34,733 nt of DNA from Thermoflavimicrobium dichotomicum (GCF_900114055.1 NZ_FORR01000027.1:1-34733), one strand, 5' to 3'; counted from the stretch's first letter, positions 23,855 through 32,441 are shown. Notes: generated from the letters alone by a model not told the origin. Translations and numbers: made by a program.

Positions 23855-24993
23855 AAACGATCTGGTACCTACGTCCATTGGATACCTTGCTGTTTCGAGA
23901 CGGAACATCGTTTGAAGCAGGGGAGCAAAAAACGGCTAAACCCCAAACTTATTTTCCACCCTTTATGTCCACCTTGCAAGGAGCGATACGCATTGCCCTC
24001 GCCAGTACGCAAGGATGGCACGAAAATGCCCCGGACACCTGGCCAGAGGAAATCGGGGATTATATCAGCCTGGGCCAACTGCAACTCAAAGGCCCATATC
24101 TCCTTTACCAGGGTGAGCCGCTCTTTCCAGCTCCACTCCGCCTGTTTGGAGCCGAGCAAGGGGAAGGGAAGTGGGAACTCCACCGTCTGGTCCCCGGTCC
24201 ACCAGTGGAATGCGATCTGGGTGAAGCAATCTGTCTCCCGCGTATACGGTATTCATCCGAAGAAGCCAACCCGAAAGGAGACATTTTACAGGTTTGGCTG
24301 ACCGCCCAGGGTTACCGATCCCTTCTCCAGGACGAACTCCCTGATTCCGAGGACATCCAGGTTTCTTCTTCCCTTTGGAGTATGGAGCAAAAATACGGAA
24401 TCAAGCGCGATCTGGAAACCCAGGTCGTCGAAGACAAGCATTTATACCGCATTGAATATATTCGTCCTCATCCCGAGCTGCAAATTGCTGTGGAAGTGGA
24501 TGGCATTCCCGATCATTGGGAACTGCCAGCAACCCTGGGCATTCCATTGGGAGGAGAAGGGAAATATGTCGAAGCGACGATTGAAACGACAGCTTCCTCG
24601 GTCACGGATGTGCTTCAGCTTTCCCATGATTTCTTTAGCCAGGTAACAGATGGCATCATCCGGTTTACCGTGTCTTTGCTCACACCGGGATACTATGCTG
24701 ATCTCTCCCAGGTCATGCGCCAGGGACCCGCAGGCATTCCAGGACGCTTAGTATCTGCTTTGCTCGGGAAATTGCAAACCATGGCTGCCTGGGAAAGCAC
24801 CCATCCACAAACGGCCCAAAAAATCTGGCGACAGTATCCCGTTCTTCCTGCTGGAAGTACATGGTTTTATGAAGCTTCCGCTGATCAAATCGGGCCAATC
24901 ATTCAACTCCATCTCACCTGTACAGGTGAAAAAGCCACTTATGGCATGGGGCAAATCGCCATCGGAATATGGAACGATAAGGAGGAAACTTGA
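23851..24993 (+). CDS. cmr3: Cmr3, crRNA 5'-handle binding subunit
   Basis: 380 residues. The N-terminus KTIWYLRPLDTLLFRDGTSF is the typical Cmr3 opening (PLDTLFFRD-PF), followed by FPPFMSTLQGAIR; the C-terminal stretch LTPGYYADLS and the late AGSTWFYEA are family landmarks too. Cmr3 pairs with Cas10 and holds the crRNA 5' handle. GTG 23851 overlaps the cas10 stop by four bases. The stop (24991-24993) overlaps the first base of the cmr4 start. Confidence 0.9.
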   Translation: MKTIWYLRPLDTLLFRDGTSFEAGEQKTAKPQTYFPPFMSTLQGAIRIALASTQGWHENAPDTWPEEIGDYISLGQLQLKGPYLLYQGEPLFPAPLRLFGAEQGEGKWELHRLVPGPPVECDLGEAICLPRIRYSSEEANPKGDILQVWLTAQGYRSLLQDELPDSEDIQVSSSLWSMEQKYGIKRDLETQVVEDKHLYRIEYIRPHPELQIAVEVDGIPDHWELPATLGIPLGGEGKYVEATIETTASSVTDVLQLSHDFFSQVTDGIIRFTVSLLTPGYYADLSQVMRQGPAGIPGRLVSALLGKLQTMAAWESTHPQTAQKIWRQYPVLPAGSTWFYEASADQIGPIIQLHLTCTGEKATYGMGQIAIGIWNDKEET

Positions 24994-25854
24994 TGAAGCA
25001 AGCCCTGGTCGGCTTACTGGCTGAAACATCCATTCATGTCGGAGCGGGACAACAATCCGGTTTTGTCGATCTGCCGGTTATACGTGAACAGACTACGATG
25101 GTTCCCTACATCCCTGCTTCCAGCCTGAAAGGAGCCTTGCGTGAAAAATTAAACCAAGATTTGCAAGATAAAAACGAAGAGGAAGAGAAAATCAATGCGC
25201 AGTTAGACCTCTACTTTGGAAACAAAAACCAGGCAGGCAGTATCGGGATCACGGATGGACGGCTATTGTTGCTACCCTTCCGTTCCCTGAACCAACCTTA
25301 TTACTTGGTGACTTGTCCATTTCTCCTCCAACGTTTTTCACGCGATTTACAGTTTGCGGGTGGTACGAAGCTGAAATGGGTGGAACAGCTCAAAGAAATG
25401 GCCCGCCCCATCATGGCAAAAAAAGAACCCTTCATTTATCTGGAAGAGTTCTACTATGAACCCCAGGCCAACCCACAGCTGATCCAACAACTGATCCAGG
25501 CCATTTCGCCACTGATCGCCCATGAAGAAATACAGAGCCAACTCACCCAGCAGTTGGTCATCTTGCCGGACAGGGAGTTTCGGCTATTTCGCAGAATTTT
25601 CTCTGCCCATCCAAACCCGGAACTTTCTCGACCGAAAGAATAAACAAAGTGCAAACCTATGGACAGAAGAATCCCTTCCCCCAGACACCTTGCTCTATGC
25701 CCTTTTGATCCAGCGCCCTGGAAAAAACACGGATGATCTGTCCCAACTGCTCAAACATCTTCAGCATGATCCGTATATCCAAATCGGGGGCAACGAAACG
25801 GTCGGACAAGGCTGGATGATCACTTCCATCCATACCAGGTGGGAAAGCATATGA
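24993..25854 (+). pseudogene. cmr4: Cmr4 (Cas7-type backbone RNase) with a one-base frameshift
   Basis: Cmr4 forms the backbone of the complex and cuts target RNA every six nucleotides. The first part reads well: ETSIHVGAGQQSGFVDLPV, with the Asp of FVDLPV as the likely catalytic residue, then YIPASSLKGALREKL. The frame from ATG 24993 (AAGGAGG seven bases upstream) stops at 25643 with an unrelated tail (RIFSAHPNPELSRPKE). The true C-terminal half is in another frame from about 25585 to 25854: YFAEFSLPIQTRNFLDRKNK, LPPDTLLYALLIQ and IGGNETVGQGWM. Removing the C at 25584 joins them into about 286 residues, the normal Cmr4 length. So it is a real inactivating insertion, a sequence error, or less likely recoding. 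The end overlaps cmr5 as ATGA. Confidence 0.85.
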
Positions 25855-26419
25855 TGGAGCATCATCACAGTGACCCCCGAGCGACTCACTCTCTTCAAAC
25901 GGTACTCAAACGAAGGAAGTTAGTCGACCAACAGCCCTCGAAATGGAAAAAGCCCGGAGATGAGTATGTAAGTTATGTCAACGCTCTTTGGACATTCTCT
26001 ACAACGGCTTGGGGCAAGCGCTCGCCAAACAGGTAGCCAAAGCGGCACGCGATCCCTTTTTCCAGGAGAATCCAAGCTATTGGCTATATGCAGATTTGCA
26101 GGACTGGTTATGCAGTGATCATCCCCAATCTCCCTTCCAGTCCGGGATCGACCTGCTCGATGCCATCCGCCTTGCTGATCCCAGGACGTACCGCATTGCG
26201 GTCTATGAAGCAATGGCCTGGCTGAAATGGCATAAACAGTTCGCCTATGCCTATCTGAAAAGATTTGGAAAGCACACCAGAAAAAGAACACCGCAAAAAA
26301 CCGCAAGACAAAAAGAATCGGTCAAAAAAGCAAGACTCTCTTCTTCCCTTGTACCAAGCCGATCGCCATCTCCATCACGGGCGGCTCCCCTCCAAACATG
26401 CGGGTCTTTGGTATCATAA
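25851..26419 (+). pseudogene. cmr5: Cmr5 small subunit with a one-base frameshift
   Basis: Cmr5 is the small helical subunit that lines the target strand. From ATG 25851 the frame gives a Cmr5-like start (SLQTVLKRRKLVDQQPSKWK and DEYVSYVNAL), but after 25988 it turns to nonsense and stops at 26036. The following 140 codons in the next frame read DILYNGLGQALAKQVAKAAR, WLYADLQDWL and YEAMAWLKWHKQFAYAYLKR, which is the family core. One missing T in the CTTTGG run at 25986-25991 explains the break. As written, the restored frame runs to 26419 and overlaps cmr6 by about 150 bases, which is long for this operon, so the end may be altered too. Confidence 0.8.
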
Positions 26420-27143
26420 ATTTTGTCATGACTGGGTCCAATACGATGAGTCCCAATTATGGTACCTGGGGGATGACAAGCTGAAATGGATGGAAAAGAT
26501 CCAGGGCAAAACGGGAAGCGACAGGCTGATCCAACGCGCTGTATCCCGTCTGGAGAAACTGGTGCAGGCACAAAAAGGTATCCTGCTCTACTGCCGAACC
26601 ATCAGCCGCTTTATTACGGGCATTGGTCTCTCCCCACCCACCGAAGTCGGATTTGCCTGGCACCCAACACTCGGGACATCTTATATGCCTGGCTCTTCCC
26701 TCAAGGGAGCGATCCGCTCCTGGGCACGCGACTGGTTAAAGCTGGATGAGAAAACATGCATGCGCCTTTTCGGTTCGGAACCCCATAAAGCACAGAAACA
26801 GATGGGCAACGTGATCTTTTTCGACGTTCTTCCCACTGATCGCATTCGCATCGAAGTGGATGTCATCACGCCTCATTTTGATTCGTGCTATCAAAATCCA
26901 CAGAAAAACCCCGCACTTGAGTGGTTTAACCCTCGCCCTATTCCTTGCCTGACGGTTGCAGAGGGGCAACCCTTTGTCTTCGCCATTGCACCGGTCCGAC
27001 AGGATGCGCAAGGCCAGGACGATGTCTTGCGAATTAAAAAAATGATTCTTCAAGCTCTCGAATGGACTGGCGTCGGTGCCAAAACCGCAGTGGGCTATGG
27101 ACGATTTGAACTGGTGAAAGAGCGATCTTTTGTGGATGGATAA
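26265..27143 (+). CDS. cmr6: Cmr6, type III-B RAMP subunit
   Basis: 292 residues as written from TTG 26265; the start is uncertain because no ribosome site precedes it and the frame overlaps cmr5. The family part begins near DSLLPLYQADRHLHHG and PSKHAGLWYHKF. Core motifs: SYMPGSSLKGAIRSWARDWL, NVIFFDVLPTDRIRIEVDVI, and the C-terminal glycine-rich loop GVGAKTAVGYGRFEL. Cmr6 lies near the 3' end of the crRNA next to Cmr1. Last gene of the operon; a strong convergent terminator follows within ten bases. Confidence 0.85.
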   Translation: MESTPEKEHRKKPQDKKNRSKKQDSLLPLYQADRHLHHGRLPSKHAGLWYHKFCHDWVQYDESQLWYLGDDKLKWMEKIQGKTGSDRLIQRAVSRLEKLVQAQKGILLYCRTISRFITGIGLSPPTEVGFAWHPTLGTSYMPGSSLKGAIRSWARDWLKLDEKTCMRLFGSEPHKAQKQMGNVIFFDVLPTDRIRIEVDVITPHFDSCYQNPQKNPALEWFNPRPIPCLTVAEGQPFVFAIAPVRQDAQGQDDVLRIKKMILQALEWTGVGAKTAVGYGRFELVKERSFVDG

Positions 27144-27149
27144 ACGATG

Positions 27150-27191
27150 AAAAAACCTCCTGGCCATGAAATTTCACAGCAGGAGGTTTTT
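27150..27191. terminator. Bidirectional terminator between cmr6 and gabT
   Basis: Stem AAAAACCTCCTG (27151-27162) with CAGGAGGTTTTT (27180-27191), with an A-run before it and a T-run after it. It serves the cmr operon (plus) and the gabT unit (minus). Confidence 0.85.
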
Positions 27192-27280
27192 CATGCTCCA
27201 TTGGGTTCAGAAAATGACTCGGGACAATATTTTCCATTCTTTTCCTGTTCATCGATACATACCTCATTCCATGAATGGTC

Positions 27281-28627
27281 TCACCCCTCTTTGACAACTT
27301 GTGCGATCGCTTCATCAATTACATCCAATCCTTCCTGTAGCTGTTCATCCGTGATCACAAGCGGTGCCAGAACACGAATCACATTTCCATACAGACCCGC
27401 CGACATCATGACGACTCCCCGGCGATAACATTTGGAAAGGATTTGTCCGACCAACTCTTTACCTGATTGATTACGATGCGGAATCGAAGTGATTTCGAAT
27501 GCACACATGGCTCCCAATCCCCGGACATCCCCAATGATCTCGTATTTTTCTCTGATCTCGCCAAAGCGCGTACGAATCTTCTCACCAATGACACAAGCAC
27601 GCTCCAGTAATTGTTCTTGTTCAATCATCTCAATGACTGCCAAAGCGGCCACACACCCCAGCGGGCTACCTCCATAGGTTCCGCCGATTTGTCCCGGTTC
27701 CGGTGCATCCATAATCATCGACCGTCCGGTTACCGCACTGATCGGAATCCCTGCTGCAATCGATTTGGACATGGTGATTAAATCAGGCACCACTTGGAAA
27801 TGCTCGATGGCAAACATTTTTCCGGTTCGTCCAAATCCTGTCTGGATTTCATCAGCAATCATGAGAATGCCGTACTGGTCACAAATCTGCCTTATGCCCT
27901 GGACAAACTTTTTCGATGGGACTACAAATCCGCCTTCCCCCTGGACAGGCTCTATAATAATAGCGGCCACATCCTCAGCAGGCACTTCTTTCAGGAAGAA
28001 TTCCTCGATTTGTTGCAAGATCATGTCATCCACATCATCTGGTGTCCATCCCTCAGGAGCATGATAATAGTAAGGATAGGGAAGTTTGTACGTATCGGGT
28101 GCAAATGGGCCAAAACCAAATTTGTATGGCTTTACTTTGCTGGTTAAAGACATGGCAAGCAACGTCCGACCGTGAAATCCCCGCTCAAACGAAAGGATCG
28201 CTTTTCTTCCTGTATATTTTCTGGCGATTTTCACCGCATTCTCTACTGCTTCTGCTCCACTATTGAGAAAAAACGTTTTCTTCTCATACGATCCGGGTGT
28301 GATCTCATTCAGCTTTTCAGCCAATTGAATGTAAGGTTCATACATCATGACATGAAAACAAGGATGAAGATACTTCGTGATTTGCTCTTGTAAGGCTTCC
28401 ACAACCTTTTGGGGGCAATGCCCTACATTCAAACTGCCGATGGCTCCCGCAAAATCGATCAGGGTATTCCCATCGACATCCGTAACCAGTGCTCCTTCGC
28501 CTCGCTCAATAAACACCGGTGTCGCATTGAATGTCCCGCGTGGCACATGTTGATTCCGTTTTGCCAGCCATTCTTTTGATTTCGGTCCTGGTATTTCCGT
28601 CTTCAGCCGAATAAATGAACGTGTCAC
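27281..28627 (-). CDS. gabT: Class-III aminotransferase (4-aminobutyrate/5-aminovalerate type)
   Basis: 448 residues, full length. PLP-binding features: LNSGAEAVENAVKIAR (phosphate loop), FHGRT, IADEIQTGFGRTGK with the conserved Asp, and TMSKSIAAG with the Schiff-base Lys at about residue 288. It transfers an amino group from a terminal amine such as GABA or 5-aminovalerate to 2-oxoglutarate. ATG 28633 is nearly on top of GGGAG, so GTG 28627, seven bases after it, is the better start. On the same strand upstream are DUF3870, an acyl-CoA dehydrogenase and a CoA-transferase, which together favour 5-aminovalerate to glutarate over GABA, as inference. Confidence 0.88.
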   Translation of the reverse strand: MTRSFIRLKTEIPGPKSKEWLAKRNQHVPRGTFNATPVFIERGEGALVTDVDGNTLIDFAGAIGSLNVGHCPQKVVEALQEQITKYLHPCFHVMMYEPYIQLAEKLNEITPGSYEKKTFFLNSGAEAVENAVKIARKYTGRKAILSFERGFHGRTLLAMSLTSKVKPYKFGFGPFAPDTYKLPYPYYYHAPEGWTPDDVDDMILQQIEEFFLKEVPAEDVAAIIIEPVQGEGGFVVPSKKFVQGIRQICDQYGILMIADEIQTGFGRTGKMFAIEHFQVVPDLITMSKSIAAGIPISAVTGRSMIMDAPEPGQIGGTYGGSPLGCVAALAVIEMIEQEQLLERACVIGEKIRTRFGEIREKYEIIGDVRGLGAMCAFEITSIPHRNQSGKELVGQILSKCYRRGVVMMSAGLYGNVIRVLAPLVITDEQLQEGLDVIDEAIAQVVKEG

Positions 28628-28920
28628 CTTCATTCTCCCTTTCTGTACGAATCTATCCACTCTCCATTGATATAAGGGGAATTTTCAAAGCTATCCACTT
28701 CGTTTTATCTGCAAAAAGGATGCCAACTTCCGTTCCTGCAGAAAAACAGTTTAAAAACGTTGTTCCAAGTATGGATTTTTAAGCCACTCTCGCAAATATG
28801 CTTCAGGATTGATTGCCATTGGGTCAGTAGCTGTTTTCTTATGCTCATGGATCAAGCATGAATAGGAATTATGCGTATTTGCATAGTCCTATTCCAATCT
28901 GCATAATGAAATCGCAGTCA
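28628..28920. other. Intergenic region upstream of gabT
   Basis: About 290 bases with no gene seen. It contains a near-palindrome ATGCGTATTTGCAT (about 28871-28884). No convincing promoter for gabT identified. Confidence 0.4.
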
Positions 28921-28951
28921 AAAAAAAGCACTTACTTTTAGCAGTAAGTGC
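28921..28951 (-). terminator. Terminator hairpin (outer copy) beside element E
   Basis: GCACTTACT-TTTAGC-AGTAAGTGC (28928-28951) with an A-run at 28920-28927, so the minus strand reads stem then TTTTTTT. The same 24-base hairpin is repeated on the other side of element E at 29077-29100, with one mismatch. Confidence 0.75.
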
Positions 28952-28958
28952 AGAGGCT

Positions 28959-29070
28959 GTTGACAAACCCGGTTTTCCTTTTCCAGTTGAACGACTTCTT
29001 GCTCGTTTTTAAGCAACGGGAGTGAAACGGAAAAGGAAAACCGGCATATAACGGATACTTTTTCAACAAG
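28959..29070 (+). repeat. Dispersed hairpin element, copy E
   Basis: Starts TGTTGACAAACCCGG and ends CGGATACTTTTTCAACAAGC. The same long internal stem as copy D (CCGGTTTTCCTTTTCC with its complement). Flanked on both sides by copies of a 24-base terminator hairpin. Confidence 0.88.
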
Positions 29071-29076
29071 CTGAAA

Positions 29077-29100
29077 GTACTTACTTTTAGCAGTAAGTGC
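29077..29100 (-). repeat. Duplicated hairpin (inner copy) beside element E
   Basis: GTACTTACTTTTAGCAGTAA then GTGC, matching 28928-28951 with one change. It lacks the T-run on the minus strand because element E follows. The stop codon of the small frame (29087-29089) lies inside it. Confidence 0.7.
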
Positions 29101-29292
29101 GGAGACTATCCTTGAAAATATGGATCCATTTCTCCCGCGCTTCGGGATGAGTTCCTTCCTCCGTGACGACTTCTGTACCATCACAGTCACTCCGCAAGGA
29201 ACCCATCCCTCCGCTTTATAGAAAATTTCATCCTTCTGATTGTATTGCTCAGTAACATAAGGCAAACTCGTTTTTTCCGTACAACAACCCAT
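29087..29292 (-). pseudogene. Small gene after DUF3870, probably frameshifted
   Basis: ATG 29292 starts two bases after the DUF3870 stop, so it is placed for coupling. The first 30 codons read GCCTEKTSLPYVTEQYNQKD then EIFYKAEGWVP. A second frame from about 29206 gives SDCDGTEVVTEEGTHPEARE then KWIHIFKDSLRTYC and stops at 29087, inside the hairpin that ends the unit, which is a natural place. The distance from start to this stop is not a multiple of three, so a one- or two-base change near 29200 is implied. No family recognised. Confidence 0.4.
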
Positions 29293-29294
29293 TC

Positions 29295-29615
29295 CTATTT
29301 GATCCCTAACTGCTCAAACTGGGCATACAGGTCTCTGAGCGCCGCTGTCAAAGCGTGGATCGCTCGTCCCCGATAATGTTGCTGCAACAGGCGAATCGGC
29401 TCTTCGATGCCATCTTTAAGACTGATTCCCCGAAGTAACTCCCCCACAAAATCCCTTCCATGTGAAGTAGCCAATGTGCAGGATGCCTGAATGATGACTC
29501 CATATTTCCGATCAATTTCTGCTGTAATCGTTAGCGTATCATATACATTTTTGGCTGCCATACCTTGAGGTAGCCGTGCATGGCCAGCAATAAAATATGT
29601 ATGGGCAAAAGACAT
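29295..29615 (-). CDS. DUF3870 protein
   Basis: 106 residues. The sequence FIAGHARLPQGMAAKNVYDT followed by ITAEIDRKYG, ASCTLAT, GRDFVGELLRG and DGIEEPIRLL is the DUF3870 pattern, a small conserved protein usually found next to catabolic genes in Firmicutes and Actinobacteria. Its function is not known; the recurrent company of acyl-CoA and amino acid breakdown genes suggests a regulatory or sensing role. The start ATG 29615 has AAGGA nine bases upstream. It sits 136 bases after the acyl-CoA dehydrogenase gene on the same strand. Confidence 0.8.
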   Translation of the reverse strand: MSFAHTYFIAGHARLPQGMAAKNVYDTLTITAEIDRKYGVIIQASCTLATSHGRDFVGELLRGISLKDGIEEPIRLLQQHYRGRAIHALTAALRDLYAQFEQLGIK

Positions 29616-29751
29616 CCAATCACATCCTTCACTTTATTTTTGGAATAGGAGATGGCTTTGGTTGCGAGGGAATCTCCTTCTGAAGATGGCCTCAGAGTCT
29701 CCCTCGCTTCCTCCGCCATCCCTTGAGCCATCACTCATCGCATGATCGCTT

Positions 29752-30948
29752 TTATTCGGCAAACGGCCATGATGGCAACATCTTTCTTAACGGTTTATCT
29801 TTTCGGTATCCCAAAGCATATTCGGCTTGCATGATCGTATGAATTTCGCGGGTTCCTTCATAGATTACAGGTGCCTTCGCATTGCGCAAATATCTTTCGA
29901 CCGGATATTCATTGGAATAACCGTACGCCCCATGAATCTGCACGGCATCACTGGCCGCTTCAAAAGCCGCATCACAGGCAAACCATTTCGCCAATGACGT
30001 TTCGCGGGTATTTCGTTTGCCTTGATTTTTCAGCCACCCGGCACGATAGACAAGCAAACGGGAGATTTCAAGATTGGCGGACATCTTGGCAATCATTTGT
30101 TGAACCAATTGGTGTTTGCCAATTTCCTTGCCAAATGTTTTCCGCTCATGACAGTATTTGAGACTCGCTTCCAGACAGGCCTGGATCAATCCACAAGCAC
30201 CTGCGGCAACAGTGAATCGCCCATTGTCCAGTGCCGACATCGCAATTTTAAATCCTTCTCCTTCTTCTCCTACCAGATTTTCTTTTGGGACCCGTACCTC
30301 TTCCAGGAACACTTCTCCCGTATTGCCTGCACGAATTCCCAATTTCCCTTTAATCGCTTTTGTCGTCACACCTGAAAAGGTACGTTCCACAATAAAACAA
30401 CTAATCCCATCATGTTTTTTACTTGGGTCGGTTTTGGCAAAAATCAAAAAGTGATCAGCAACATCACACAGTGAAATCCATGTTTTGGAACCATTTAAAA
30501 CATAAACATCTCCTTCCCGCCGTGCAGTTGTCTGGATCGCCCCCACATCAGAACCGGCATTGGGCTCGGTCAAACCAAATGCACCGATCTTTTGACCTTG
30601 TGCTTGAGGAATCAGGTATTTTTCTTTCTGGTATTCATTGCCCCATTGTAACAGGGTCATACTATTGAGGGCCGTATGGACAGAGACGGCTGTGCGAAAA
30701 GCAGTATCTCCCCGCTCCAATTCGTCACACACAATGGCCAGCGTATTGTAATCCATGCCCATTCCGCCGTATTTTTCGGGGATACAAACGCCCATCAAAT
30801 TCAACTCTGCCAACCGCTTCAAGATTCCCGTCTCAAAATGGGACTTCGCATCCCACTCTTGAATATAAGGGATGATTTCCCGATCGACAAACTTGCGTAC
30901 CATCTTTCTCACAGCTTCCTGTTCTTCGGTTAGTGAAAAATTCAACAT
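29752..30948 (-). CDS. Acyl-CoA dehydrogenase, glutaryl-CoA dehydrogenase-like
   Basis: 398 residues, FAD flavoprotein. Landmarks: FGLTEPNAGSDVGAIQTTA (FAD/substrate loop), GSKTWISLCDVAD, ERKTFGKEIGKHQLVQQMIA, IHGAYGYSNEYPVERYLRNA and the catalytic base Glu364 in IYEGTREIH. Arg85 in DTAFRTAVSVH stands where glutaryl-CoA dehydrogenases keep the Arg that holds the substrate carboxylate (YRSAMSVQ in the human enzyme), which favours glutaryl-CoA as substrate. Start ATG 30948 has GGGGG eight bases upstream. It follows the CoA-transferase by 12 bases, so the two are one operon: glutarate activation, then oxidation and decarboxylation to crotonyl-CoA. Confidence 0.88.
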   Translation of the reverse strand: MLNFSLTEEQEAVRKMVRKFVDREIIPYIQEWDAKSHFETGILKRLAELNLMGVCIPEKYGGMGMDYNTLAIVCDELERGDTAFRTAVSVHTALNSMTLLQWGNEYQKEKYLIPQAQGQKIGAFGLTEPNAGSDVGAIQTTARREGDVYVLNGSKTWISLCDVADHFLIFAKTDPSKKHDGISCFIVERTFSGVTTKAIKGKLGIRAGNTGEVFLEEVRVPKENLVGEEGEGFKIAMSALDNGRFTVAAGACGLIQACLEASLKYCHERKTFGKEIGKHQLVQQMIAKMSANLEISRLLVYRAGWLKNQGKRNTRETSLAKWFACDAAFEAASDAVQIHGAYGYSNEYPVERYLRNAKAPVIYEGTREIHTIMQAEYALGYRKDKPLRKMLPSWPFAE

Positions 30949-30960
30949 CGTTCATTCCCC

Positions 30961-32145
30961 CTATATATCCTGATTGGCTTTCATCTCTTTGATCTCATCC
31001 TCGGTGTAACCCAAAGACTGTAAAATCTCTTCGGTATGCTCACCAAATAGTGGTGGATGTCTTCGCATCTCCACTGGCGTTCTTGACAATTTCAGTGGAC
31101 TGCCGACCAGTTTGACCGATCCTGCGGTCGGGTGCTTCATCTCCACGACCATCTCCCTTGCGTGTACCTGGGGATCCGCAAATACACTCGGAAAATCCTG
31201 AATCGGCCCATGTGGGATCCCGGCTTCTTTTAATAAAACATGCCAGTGGTGAAACGATTCTTGTTTCATGCATGCTGCAATCAATGGAATTAATTCCTCC
31301 TTATGTTCCACCCGCTTGGAATTGGTTCGGAACCGCTCATCTTCAGCCAGCTCCGGTCGTCCCAAAATGGCAGCGAATTTCGCAAACTGATGATCATTGC
31401 CCACTGCCACTACCATCTCCAGATCGCTGGTTTGAAACACCTGATAAGGAACAATATTGGGATGCTGATTTCCCAGTCTTTGGGGTATTTCTCCCGAGTT
31501 CAGATAGTTACTCGCTACATTCACCAGTGCCGATATCTGGGAATCCAATAAAGCAATGTCGATTTGCTGTCCTCTTCCGGATCGATTCCTCTCTTGTAAA
31601 GCCGCTAGGATCCCAATGACTGTATACAAACCCGTTAATACATCGGCGATGGCCACCCCCACTTTTAACGGGCCAGATGCCTGATCACCTGTAATACTCA
31701 TCAAACCTGACATGGCTTGAATGATATAGTCATAGCCCGGTTCATGTTTATACGGTCCCGTTTGTCCAAAGCCCGTAATCGAGGCCAGAATAATACGGGG
31801 GTTGATTTTTTCCATGGTTTGAAAATCAAATCCCAGTCGTGCCAGTGTACCGGCTTTAAAATTTTCTACCACCACATCCGAACGGGCAATCAACTTTCTT
31901 AACACTTCTTTGCCACGAGACGACTTCAAGTTTAACGACAGGGCTTGTTTGTTGCGGTTCGCACACAGATAGTAAGCGCTTTCACCTCCGGTATAAGGAG
32001 GGCCCCAGCCTCTGGTGTCATCCTGGATGTGCGGCCCTTCCACTTTGATCACATCAGCTCCCAAGTCGCCTAAAATCATCGTACAAAAAGGACCTGCCAA
32101 CACCCTTGTTAAATCAAGAATCGTAATCCCACTTAAGGCTCCCAC
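30961..32145 (-). CDS. Class III CoA-transferase (CaiB/BaiF family)
   Basis: 394 residues. N-terminal LDLTRVLAGPFCTMILGDLG and ADVIKVE; catalytic Asp about residue 139 in GYDYIIQAMSG (D-x3-QA-x-SG pattern). The family moves CoA between carboxylic acids; beside a glutaryl-CoA dehydrogenase-like gene the likely reaction is succinyl-CoA:glutarate CoA transfer. The frame is open to 32196. ATG 32151 is directly against AAGGAAGG, so GTG 32145 is the better start, the same arrangement as in gabT. A long hairpin lies just upstream. Confidence 0.87.
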   Translation of the reverse strand: MGALSGITILDLTRVLAGPFCTMILGDLGADVIKVEGPHIQDDTRGWGPPYTGGESAYYLCANRNKQALSLNLKSSRGKEVLRKLIARSDVVVENFKAGTLARLGFDFQTMEKINPRIILASITGFGQTGPYKHEPGYDYIIQAMSGLMSITGDQASGPLKVGVAIADVLTGLYTVIGILAALQERNRSGRGQQIDIALLDSQISALVNVASNYLNSGEIPQRLGNQHPNIVPYQVFQTSDLEMVVAVGNDHQFAKFAAILGRPELAEDERFRTNSKRVEHKEELIPLIAACMKQESFHHWHVLLKEAGIPHGPIQDFPSVFADPQVHAREMVVEMKHPTAGSVKLVGSPLKLSRTPVEMRRHPPLFGEHTEEILQSLGYTEDEIKEMKANQDI

Positions 32146-32176
32146 TTTCATCCTTCCTTTTGGCTGAAAAATAATG

Positions 32177-32219
32177 AAGCCAGTCAAACTACACACGTAT
32201 CCTGTAGTTTGACTGGCTT
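32177..32219 (-). terminator. Long stem-loop between ung and the CoA-transferase gene
   Basis: A perfect 17-bp stem (AAGCCAGTCAAACTACA 32177-32193 with its complement 32203-32219) and a nine-base loop. On the minus strand the stem is followed by CATTATTTTT. It may end ung transcripts, or attenuate the operon if the promoter lies above it. Confidence 0.6.
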
Positions 32220-32441
32220 ATTGTCTGTGTACTATCTTCCGGCAAGGAAGCTTGAACAAACATAGGCAGTCAAATAGCAAAAGTATTCGTTTGTAAAAGA
32301 TCCATGTTTATATAAAAATCTTATTTGTAGATATTTTTTCATATTTTTATCATTATGTCAATAGGAGACGTGTGGTCATCCTTCGTATCTACACTTTTAT
32401 GTAAAGTTGCCAGGTTTGCTCATACGTTGAATTCGATCCAC

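Noticed and set aside
25575-25600. Programmed ribosomal frameshifting in cmr4
   Set aside because: No slippery heptamer or downstream structure is evident at 25581-25590; a plain one-base insertion explains it.
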